NCBI GenBank assembly: GCA_019247395.1
Contig: JAFAOZ010000337.1
Location: forward strand, 1-6,217
DNA: 6,217 bases
Direction: 5' to 3'
Source of the DNA: Vulcanimicrobiota bacterium
GTDB taxonomy: Bacteria > Vulcanimicrobiota > Vulcanimicrobiia > Vulcanimicrobiales > Vulcanimicrobiaceae
The translations under genes and the position numbers were made by a program. Below, piece by piece: positions 1 through 4,770 of the stretch. How positions within the stretch are numbered: the first letter of the stretch is position 1; the number at the start of each line of letters is the position of its first letter. The notes beneath the pieces are model-generated. The model had not been told where the DNA came from. It did not search any database and saw only the letters and a program-made list of their open reading frames with translations.

Positions 1-128
1 ACCCCGGATTCGCCGGCAATGAGCCGTTTCCAGAATTCGTCCCGGGTGTTGCCGACAGGGGTCACGGCTCCCAGACCCGTTACGACGACGCGCCGGCGGG
101 CGGGCGGTTGGATACTCGAGGCACTCAA
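1..128 (-). CDS. fabF: Beta-ketoacyl-ACP synthase II (FabF type), N-terminal fragment
   Basis: Only the first 42 codons are in the window; the gene continues beyond the left edge. Reading the minus strand from 128 gives a short leader followed by [17 protein letters not shown] and then [13 protein letters not shown]. This is the characteristic N-terminus of FabF-type condensing enzymes, which extend acyl chains by decarboxylative condensation with malonyl-ACP in type II fatty acid synthesis in the cytoplasm. The catalytic Cys-His-His residues lie outside the window, so FabF cannot be separated from FabB or a polyketide-type ketosynthase with certainty. An in-frame stop at 143-141 limits the start. 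The only ATG, GTG or TTG between that stop and the conserved block is TTG at 128-126, with only a weak GAAG upstream. The gene is divergent from rpmH. Confidence 0.85.
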   Translation of the reverse strand, partial: MSASSIQPPARRRVVVTGLGAVTPVGNTRDEFWKRLIAGESG

Positions 129-200
129 AACTTCAGAAAGTTACGGCAGGGTCAGGGCGCATCCCCTCCGAGCAAATCCGGGCCATTGCACCGGGAGTGC

Positions 201-230
201 TTGCGCCCGCGATGGGTCGCTGGCTATAAT
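201..230 (+). promoter_or_regulatory. Probable sigma-70-type promoter for the rpmH operon
   Basis: There is a perfect TATAAT at 225-230 and a weak -35 candidate TTGCGC at 201-206 (three of six consensus bases) with an 18-base spacer. Transcription would begin near 237, giving an rpmH leader of about 47 bases. The perfect -10 in an otherwise G+C-rich gap, correctly oriented ahead of a strongly expressed ribosomal protein gene, supports the call. The -35 match is poor and the start site is inferred. Confidence 0.6.
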
Positions 231-234
231 CAGG

Positions 235-256
235 GGCTGTCAGCCACAGGGTGTGG
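235..256 (+). repeat. Two adjacent short inverted repeats in the rpmH leader
   Basis: GGCTG-T-CAGCC at 235-245 and CCACA-GGG-TGTGG at 244-256 are perfect 5-bp inverted repeats that share two bases, so only one could fold at a time in RNA. They sit at or just after the inferred transcription start and ahead of the rpmH ribosome binding site (AAAGGGA, 273-279). They could be an operator, a leader hairpin, or chance. No run of U follows, so they are not an intrinsic terminator. Confidence 0.35.
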
Positions 257-283
257 GGCATTACTCTTCGCTAAAGGGATGTT

Positions 284-418
284 ATGAAGCGGACGTATCA
301 GCCGCATAATCGCCGGCGCAAACGCGTACACGGTTTTTTGGAACGCATGCAAAGCAAGGCAGGGCGTAAAGTGCTTGCACGCCGCCGGAAGAAGGGGCGT
401 CATCGCCTTACCGTCTGA
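284..418 (+). CDS. rpmH: 50S ribosomal protein L34
   Basis: This 44-residue protein begins [18 protein letters not shown] and continues with a [25 protein letters not shown] basic tail. It has the full length and highly conserved sequence of bacterial L34, a small Arg/Lys-rich protein that packs into the 23S rRNA of the large subunit. ATG 284 is preceded by AAAGGGA (273-279). The gene is too short for many ORF finders. Its TGA stop (416-418) shares its last base with the ATG of rnpA (TGATG), the usual rpmH-rnpA linkage that ties ribosome production to tRNA processing. It is the first gene of the plus-strand operon, downstream of the promoter at 201-230. Identification is essentially certain. 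Confidence 0.98.
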   Translation: MKRTYQPHNRRRKRVHGFLERMQSKAGRKVLARRRKKGRHRLTV

Positions 419-744
419 TGCGCCGCTTTGCCGCCCTGAGCCGCCAAGCGGATTTCGCTCGCTTGCGTCGCCACGGGCGGCGCTCCTCGACGAAGCATCT
501 CGTCATCTATCGCAGTGACTCGCTGCCCAGCGACTCGCGCGCGCTGGTCGGCATTACCGTCAGCAAATCGATCGGAAAGGCCGTGACCCGCAACAAACTG
601 CGCCGCCGCCTAACGGCGATTCTCGACGAAACACTCGCTCACGGTATCGCCATGCGGTTGCTCGTCATCGCCCGGCCTGACGCTGCGCTGGCCGCGTTCG
701 GCGATCTGCGCGCCGAGCTCACCTCGGCGCTGCGCGCGGCGTAA
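418..744 (+). CDS. rnpA: Ribonuclease P protein component
   Basis: This is the basic 108-residue protein subunit of RNase P, which binds the catalytic RNA and the 5' leader of precursor tRNAs and helps the ribozyme mature tRNA 5' ends. The N-terminus ([19 protein letters not shown]) matches the family's substrate-binding region. The signature RNR segment is clear at about residues 54-69, [15 protein letters not shown]. The protein is near the usual family size of about 110-120 residues. ATG 418 overlaps the rpmH stop by one base and has no Shine-Dalgarno sequence at normal spacing (a purine-rich AAGAAGGGG is too far upstream), so translation probably depends on ribosomes finishing rpmH. yidD begins four bases after its stop. 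The RNA subunit gene (rnpB) is not in the window. Confidence 0.97.
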   Translation: MRRFAALSRQADFARLRRHGRRSSTKHLVIYRSDSLPSDSRALVGITVSKSIGKAVTRNKLRRRLTAILDETLAHGIAMRLLVIARPDAALAAFGDLRAELTSALRAA

Positions 745-748
745 AGCG

Positions 749-985
749 ATGCGCCTGCCGTTCCTTTCGCTTATTCGACTCTATCAACTGCTGATTTCGC
801 CGCTTCTTCCGCCGGCATGCCGGTTCTATCCGAGCTGTTCTGAGTATGCGCTGGTCGCTATTCGCGATCACGGCATCCTTCGCGGCGGCTGGCTGGCCGT
901 GACTCGCCTCGCCCGCTGCAATCCGTGGCATCCGGGCGGCGTCGATTTCGTACCTCACACGACAGGACCCCGACCGTGCACATAA
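749..985 (+). CDS. yidD: Membrane protein insertion efficiency factor YidD
   Basis: This 78-residue protein has the complete YidD signature: [11 protein letters not shown] at residues 24-34, [12 protein letters not shown] at 37-48, and [17 protein letters not shown] at 53-69, including the three conserved cysteines (24, 30, 57). The N-terminal stretch [16 protein letters not shown] is the amphipathic, membrane-associating segment. YidD is a small inner-face membrane-associated protein that improves insertion of proteins by Sec/YidC; its mechanism is poorly defined. ATG 749 lies four bases after the rnpA stop and has only a weak ribosome binding site, suggesting coupling. The 3' end overlaps the inferred yidC start by ten bases (976-985). 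Conserved adjacency to yidC supports the role. Confidence 0.95.
   Translation: MRLPFLSLIRLYQLLISPLLPPACRFYPSCSEYALVAIRDHGILRGGWLAVTRLARCNPWHPGGVDFVPHTTGPRPCT
964..967 (+). promoter_or_regulatory. Ribosome binding site that decides the yidC start
   Basis: AGGA at 964-967 lies eight bases ahead of GTG 976 inside the end of yidD. It favours the GTG over the upstream in-frame ATG at 925, which would add 17 residues ([17 protein letters not shown]) derived from an alternative frame of the conserved YidD C-terminus. Confidence 0.6.
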
Positions 986-1833
986 TTCTTGCCACCTCGT
1001 GGTTGGACGGGATCGTCTCCGTTCTCTATCGAGCCGTCTTGGCGATCGACAAGCCGATCGGCAATCTCGGCTGGAGTCTCGTAATCCTCGCGGCGCTTAT
1101 ACGGCTGGTTTTTTGGCCCCTCAACACGGCGCAGTTCAAAGCATTCCTTTCAATGCAGAAGATCGCGCCGCAGCTCAAGCGTTTGCAAGAACGCTACAAA
1201 GACGACAAGCAAAAGCTGCAGGCGGAGACGATGGCGCTCTACCGCGAGCACAAGGTCAATCCACTCGCCGGATGCTGGCCGATGCTCGTTCAGTATCCCG
1301 TCATCATCAGCGTTTACTACGTGGTCATGAACCACCGGCCGGATTTCGAGAAACAAAACTGGTTGTGGATCGGCAGCCCCGTTACACACGGCTCTCCGCT
1401 GTCGATTTTCGGTCATCCGATTCTGGCCGCGAGCCTCGCGATGCCCGATCTCATCCTGATCCTGCTCTACGCGCTATCCATGTACTTCAGCGTCCGTTAC
1501 GTCAGCATGCCGGCCACCGATCCGCAGCAGGCCCAGACGCAGCGCATGATGGCGGTGATTTCGCCGGTAATGTTGGGATTTTTGGGGTGGAGATACGGCT
1601 GGCCGTCGGCAATGGTCCTCTACTGGTTTGCCTATAACATTTTCACGATGGGGCAGCAGTTCTATATGCTTCGCCGGTACCATCAGCCGCTCGCACTGAT
1701 CGACAGCGAACACGTGATCACCGACGAAGCAACTGGCGCGAAGCCCGCTGCCGCAAAGCCGCTTCCCAGCCCCAACGGGGCGGCGAAATCAAAGCCTCCG
1801 CGGCCACGGTCGAAGCGCAGAAATAAACGATAA
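976..1833 (+). CDS. yidC: Membrane protein insertase YidC/Oxa1, short form
   Basis: This 285-residue Oxa1/YidC-family insertase moves membrane proteins into the cytoplasmic membrane, alone or with Sec. The N-terminal segment ([15 protein letters not shown]) fits the amphipathic helix ahead of the core. The first core helix, [18 protein letters not shown], holds the conserved groove arginine at about residue 43. A charged cytoplasmic hairpin ([20 protein letters not shown]) follows, then the hallmark [15 protein letters not shown], and later hydrophobic segments around [28 protein letters not shown] and [13 protein letters not shown]. The C-terminal tail is Lys/Arg/Pro-rich ([14 protein letters not shown]), as in forms that dock on ribosomes. 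There is no lipoprotein signal and no large periplasmic P1 domain, unlike the roughly 550-residue proteobacterial protein. Start GTG 976 is chosen from the ribosome binding site and family N-terminus; ATG 925 is the alternative. Confidence 0.94.
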   Translation: MHIILATSWLDGIVSVLYRAVLAIDKPIGNLGWSLVILAALIRLVFWPLNTAQFKAFLSMQKIAPQLKRLQERYKDDKQKLQAETMALYREHKVNPLAGCWPMLVQYPVIISVYYVVMNHRPDFEKQNWLWIGSPVTHGSPLSIFGHPILAASLAMPDLILILLYALSMYFSVRYVSMPATDPQQAQTQRMMAVISPVMLGFLGWRYGWPSAMVLYWFAYNIFTMGQQFYMLRRYHQPLALIDSEHVITDEATGAKPAAAKPLPSPNGAAKSKPPRPRSKRRNKR

Positions 1834-1844
1834 AGGTCAAGAGC

Positions 1845-2462
1845 ATGCTCTACGAAGACGATTTTGAGTTCGAAGAACAGCCCGCCGATATCCGCGATCG
1901 AACGATCGGCGGCCGGCCGGGCAAACCTGGAGGCGGCCGCGGCGGCGGTATGCGACGTCCGCCCGAACCGCGACGGCGCCGCAGCGACGCGCTCGCCACG
2001 TCGGAGATTCCCGAGGACGCCAAGCCCGCGGGCGATCTGCTGCGTGACATACTCAATCGCATGGGCGTCGGACCGGTTGAGATCGGTTACGTCAAGCGCA
2101 CCGAGGGCGAGTACCTCGAGGTCAGCGGCCCGCGTTTGGGAATGCTGATCGGCCGCCACGGCAATACGCTCGAAGCCCTCAACTTGATTTTCAATAACTC
2201 GTTTAACGCCGGCGTCAAAACGAGCCGGCGCTACTTTACGATCGACGCCGAGGGATATCGTGCCGACCGCGCCGATCAGCTCAAGGATCTGGCGCTTGCG
2301 ACACTCGAGCGCTGCGTGCGCGAACGGGAGCCGCAAAAACTCGAGCCGATGTTGCCGTCGGAACGCAAAATCGTTCATCTGGCACTGGCAACCTCGGAGC
2401 TGGTGCGGACCGAATCCGAGGGCGAAGAACCGGAACGACGAGTCGTCATTTTCCCCCGCTGA
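1845..2462 (+). CDS. khpB: KhpB/Jag-type RNA-binding protein (KH-R3H)
   Basis: This 205-residue protein has the two RNA-binding domains of Jag/KhpB (also called EloR). A type II KH domain spans about residues 60-140, with the GxxG loop GRHG at 103-106 in LGMLIGRHGNTLEALN. An R3H domain spans about 141-205, with the RxxxH motif R174-H178 (RKIVH) and SEGEEPERRVVIFPR at the C-terminus. The family binds RNA and affects cell elongation and division in Firmicutes; targets here are unknown. The N-terminus is unusual: residues 1-12 are acidic (MLYEDDFEFEEQ) and about 22-47 are Gly/Arg/Pro-rich and probably disordered, so the usual Jag_N domain is not apparent. ATG 1845 follows AAAGG at 1832-1836, which overlaps the yidC stop. 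The TGA stop overlaps the inferred mnmE start (CTGA). Confidence 0.93.
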   Translation: MLYEDDFEFEEQPADIRDRTIGGRPGKPGGGRGGGMRRPPEPRRRRSDALATSEIPEDAKPAGDLLRDILNRMGVGPVEIGYVKRTEGEYLEVSGPRLGMLIGRHGNTLEALNLIFNNSFNAGVKTSRRYFTIDAEGYRADRADQLKDLALATLERCVREREPQKLEPMLPSERKIVHLALATSELVRTESEGEEPERRVVIFPR

Positions 2463-3802
2463 CGGATACGATCGCGGCGATCGCGACGCCGCCCGGGAAA
2501 GGCGCGATCGCGGTCGTTCGCGTCAGTGGGCCACTGGTTGGGCAGCTTACAGAACGCCTCGTCCGCGCCGGTACTAAGCTGCGGCCCCGAGTCGCCCACC
2601 GTGCGACAATCCTGGACGAAGCCGGCGAACCGCTCGACGAAGGGCTGGCCTTACTTTTTCCTGCTCCGCACAGCTACACCGGCGAAACCATGCTCGAGCT
2701 TCAGGTGCACGGCTCGCCGATCGTCGCCCGCGAAATCGTTCGCGCGCTGCTCGCCTGCGGAGCGCGCCTCGCCGAGCCGGGCGAGTTCACTCAGCGGGCG
2801 TTTTTCAACGGCAAAATCGATCTCCGCGGCGCGGCGGCCGTCGCCGACGTCATCGACGCCGAAACGCGTTCTGCCGCGCGCGCCGCGCTTGCCAATCTTG
2901 GCGGCGGTCTAACCGCCACCGTCGAAGCCGCCCGCGGCACCCTCTCCGAAATTCTGCAAGAGATCGCGGCCGGCATTGACTTTCCCGATGAAGTGCCCGA
3001 ACCGCAACGCGCCGAGGTTGAGGCGCGGCTTGCGCCGCTGCTCGCGACATTGAAAGAATTGCGCCGCGACGGCGAGATCGGGCGAATCGTCCGCGAGGGC
3101 CTCGCCGTCGCCATCGTCGGACCGCCGAATGCCGGAAAGTCCTCGCTGCTCAACGCGCTGCTCGGCACGGAACGCGCGATCGTGTCGGACCTTCCGGGGA
3201 CGACGCGCGATACGATCGAGGAGCGCATCGTCGTCCAGGGCGTCGCGGTGCGGCTTCTCGACACCGCGGGAATCCGCAGCCACGCCGATCGGCTTGAAGC
3301 GGCGGGCATCGAACGAACCGAGCGCGCGCTGAGCGGCGCCGCAATCGCACTGCTGGTCGTCGACGGCTCAACGCCGTTGACAAGCGAGGCAGCCCGATTG
3401 CTCGAACGCACCGGGGGACGCGATCGGATCGTCTACTTCAACAAAGCCGATTTGGGCACGATCGGCGCCCGCGAATACGCGGGAGCCGACGCGGTGGTCG
3501 GCAGCGTACGCAACGGCGCCACCCTCGATGCGTTGCGCGCTGCAATCGCTCGAATCGGCTGGGGCGGCGAACGGCCCGACGCATCACGGCCGCATCTTGC
3601 CGCGCTCTACGAATTCGAAGCGGTGAACGCCGCGATGGACGCATTGGAGAGCGCGTGCCGGACGCTCCGGTCGGCACAGCCGCTCGATTTTATTTCGACG
3701 GATTTACAGCGCGCGTTTTCCGCGCTCGGGCATGTAAGCGAGCAGGTGGCTGCCGAAGAGATTGTTGATGGTATCTTTTCGCGCTTCTGCATCGGTAAGT
3801 AG
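2459..3802 (+). CDS. mnmE: tRNA modification GTPase MnmE (TrmE), CTG start
   Basis: MnmE works with MnmG as an alpha2-beta2 complex that installs (carboxymethyl)aminomethyl groups at C5 of wobble uridine 34 of certain tRNAs. The 447-residue reading frame covers the whole family (E. coli 454). The N-terminal folate-binding domain starts TDTIAAIATPPGKGAIAVVR. Helical segments include GEFTQRAFFNGKIDL and IDFPDE. The G domain has GPPNAGKSS (221-229), PGTTRD (246-251), DTAG (268-271) and NKAD (328-331). The C-terminal FCIGK carries the conserved Cys444. The first in-frame ATG, at 2690, would delete 77 conserved residues. No ATG, GTG or TTG occurs in frame between the upstream stop at 2204 and 2690. 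CTG 2459, overlapping the khpB stop as CTGA, is therefore the best start. No Shine-Dalgarno is evident, so translation is probably coupled to khpB. An ATC start just downstream or a sequencing error is possible. Confidence 0.94.
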   Translation: MTDTIAAIATPPGKGAIAVVRVSGPLVGQLTERLVRAGTKLRPRVAHRATILDEAGEPLDEGLALLFPAPHSYTGETMLELQVHGSPIVAREIVRALLACGARLAEPGEFTQRAFFNGKIDLRGAAAVADVIDAETRSAARAALANLGGGLTATVEAARGTLSEILQEIAAGIDFPDEVPEPQRAEVEARLAPLLATLKELRRDGEIGRIVREGLAVAIVGPPNAGKSSLLNALLGTERAIVSDLPGTTRDTIEERIVVQGVAVRLLDTAGIRSHADRLEAAGIERTERALSGAAIALLVVDGSTPLTSEAARLLERTGGRDRIVYFNKADLGTIGAREYAGADAVVGSVRNGATLDALRAAIARIGWGGERPDASRPHLAALYEFEAVNAAMDALESACRTLRSAQPLDFISTDLQRAFSALGHVSEQVAAEEIVDGIFSRFCIGK

Positions 3803-3806
3803 GAGG
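3801..3806 (+). promoter_or_regulatory. Strong Shine-Dalgarno overlapping the mnmE stop
   Basis: AGGAGG at 3801-3806 is a full consensus ribosome binding site. It uses the last two bases of the mnmE TAG stop (3800-3802) and lies nine bases before TTG 3816. It fixes the start of the following secreted protein and argues against the upstream ATG at 3762, which lies inside mnmE. Confidence 0.8.
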
Positions 3807-3815
3807 GAAAAACCG

Positions 3816-4181
3816 TTGAAACCGACGTTATGTATCTTAGCCCTGCTCGTCGCGGTCACGCCTGCGGCACTGCAGGCAAAAAACGGCTCAAAGCACGGCG
3901 TCACGATCGTGAGCTGCGTCGTCAACTCGAACGGAAGCAATCTCACTAACGGCATCAACGTGGTTTATTACAACACGCACGATTCGCCGGCGACGGAAGT
4001 CGATTTCGTCGTCAATTACGGCGGGCATAAATACATTCTGATCGACCGGGGATCGTTCTCTCGCGGCGCCCAAATCAATCACAACCTGACCAACGCGCTG
4101 ACCGGTCAGCCCTGGGACGGCCCGCAACCCAAGAACTGTGCCGTCCAACGCGTGACGCTCGCCGACGGCAGCGTCTTATAG
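3816..4181 (+). CDS. Small secreted hypothetical protein
   Basis: I do not recognise this 121-residue protein. From TTG 3816 it begins MKPTLCILALLVAVTPAALQA, a good Sec signal peptide (basic n-region, hydrophobic core) with likely cleavage after Ala21. The mature part of about 100 residues is polar and Asn/Gly/Thr-rich, with alternating patterns such as GVTIVSCVVN, INVVYYNTH, EVDFVVNYGG and KYILIDRGSFSRG that suggest a beta-sandwich fold. Cys34 and Cys108 are the only cysteines of the mature protein, near its two ends, and could form a disulfide outside the cytoplasm. No lipobox is seen (Cys6 is at the wrong place). The start rests on the AGGAGG at 3801-3806 and the signal peptide; ATG 3762 would bury the signal behind 18 residues read from the mnmE 3' end. 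It lies 13 bases after mnmE and 27 before the HdeD-like gene. Confidence 0.85.
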   Translation: MKPTLCILALLVAVTPAALQAKNGSKHGVTIVSCVVNSNGSNLTNGINVVYYNTHDSPATEVDFVVNYGGHKYILIDRGSFSRGAQINHNLTNALTGQPWDGPQPKNCAVQRVTLADGSVL

Positions 4182-4208
4182 CCCGTCAACGCGAAAGGAG
4201 ATCGTTCG

Positions 4209-4769
4209 ATGATTCACGTTCTGACTCAGAATTGGTGGATGTGGCTGATCCGCGGTATCGCGGCTATAATCTTCGGCATCCTGGCCTTCATCTGGCCCGG
4301 ACCGACGATCGTCGTCATCGGCGTGCTCTTCGGTGCGTACGCGCTCGTCGACGGAATCTTCGCGATTTACGCAACGGTGCGCGCGGCGCAGACGCAGCAG
4401 CGATGGTGGCCGTTCCTCATCGAAGGAATTGTAGGAATTCTCATTGCGGCAATAACGTTTTACGACATTCGCATCACGTTGTTGGCGCTCTACTTGACGA
4501 TCGCCGCATGGGCGTTCTTGACCGGCATCTTCGAGATCGTCGCCGCAATTCAACTGCGCAAGCACATCGCAAACGAAATCTGGCTCATTATCGGCGGAAT
4601 CGCCTCAATCGCGTTCGGCGCGCTCATGATTTACTATCCGCTCGCCGGCGCGCTCGCGCTCATTTGGTTGATCGCATCGTACGCGATCCTCTTCGGCGTC
4701 TTGATGATTGGGTTTGCGCTGCGACTTCGCGCCCACGCGCAAACGCCGGCGGCTCCGGCAACGGTCTGA
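4209..4769 (+). CDS. HdeD family (DUF308) six-helix membrane protein
   Basis: This 186-residue integral membrane protein matches the HdeD/DUF308 family in its opening [20 protein letters not shown] followed by IWPGPT, and in its pattern of six hydrophobic segments in three pairs. Approximate positions are 13-29, 33-56, 67-84, 88-113, 122-141 and 145-170. The related halves ([47 protein letters not shown]) look like an internal threefold repeat of a Gly-rich hairpin. HdeD contributes to acid resistance in E. coli at high cell density; most family members have no known function and none should be inferred here. ATG 4209 has a good ribosome binding site, AAAGGAG at 4194-4200, eight bases upstream. 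The stop is one base before the mnmG ATG. It is not a usual member of the mnmE-mnmG cluster. Confidence 0.88.
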   Translation: MIHVLTQNWWMWLIRGIAAIIFGILAFIWPGPTIVVIGVLFGAYALVDGIFAIYATVRAAQTQQRWWPFLIEGIVGILIAAITFYDIRITLLALYLTIAAWAFLTGIFEIVAAIQLRKHIANEIWLIIGGIASIAFGALMIYYPLAGALALIWLIASYAILFGVLMIGFALRLRAHAQTPAAPATV

Positions 4770-4770
4770 G

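Larger units (their letters stand above)
129..283. other. Divergent intergenic region between fabF and rpmH
   Basis: This 155-base gap separates the outward-facing fabF and rpmH genes and should hold both promoters. A plausible plus-strand promoter is at 201-230 and two short inverted repeats are at 235-256. I see no convincing minus-strand promoter, no good match to the DnaA box (TTATNCACA), and no AT-rich unwinding stretch, so I do not call an origin here. The reading frame open across 19-309 on the plus strand overlaps fabF and resembles no protein I know; it is treated as non-coding. Confidence 0.6.

Noticed and set aside
222..235. Minus-strand -10 (GATTAT) overlapping the rpmH TATAAT as the fabF promoter
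   Set aside because: It matches only four of six bases, has no recognisable -35, and is explained by the near-symmetry of TATAAT.
244..256. CCACA...TGTGG in the rpmH leader read as a pair of DnaA boxes
   Set aside because: Only the CCACA/TGTGG ends match; the TTAT half of TTATNCACA is missing on both sides, and no AT-rich unwinding element is present.
19..309. Open frame of 96 codons on the plus strand over the left edge
   Set aside because: It is antisense to the clear FabF N-terminus, crosses the promoter region and overlaps rpmH; its translation has no recognisable features.
2791..3411. 206-codon minus-strand open frame opposite mnmE
   Set aside because: It is Ser/Arg/Ala-rich with no motif and lies antisense to the fully conserved MnmE G domain; it is a G+C-driven shadow.
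3749..3785. Promoter for the secreted protein in the AT-richer end of mnmE (TTGTTG, TATCTT)
   Set aside because: The two elements are a few bases apart rather than about 17, and the bases encode the conserved MnmE C-terminus; read-through from the operon is a simpler explanation.
4262..4269. Second perfect TATAAT inside the HdeD-like gene as an internal promoter for mnmG
   Set aside because: It lies in codons of a conserved transmembrane helix about 500 bases before mnmG, and I see no convincing -35 at the right spacing.
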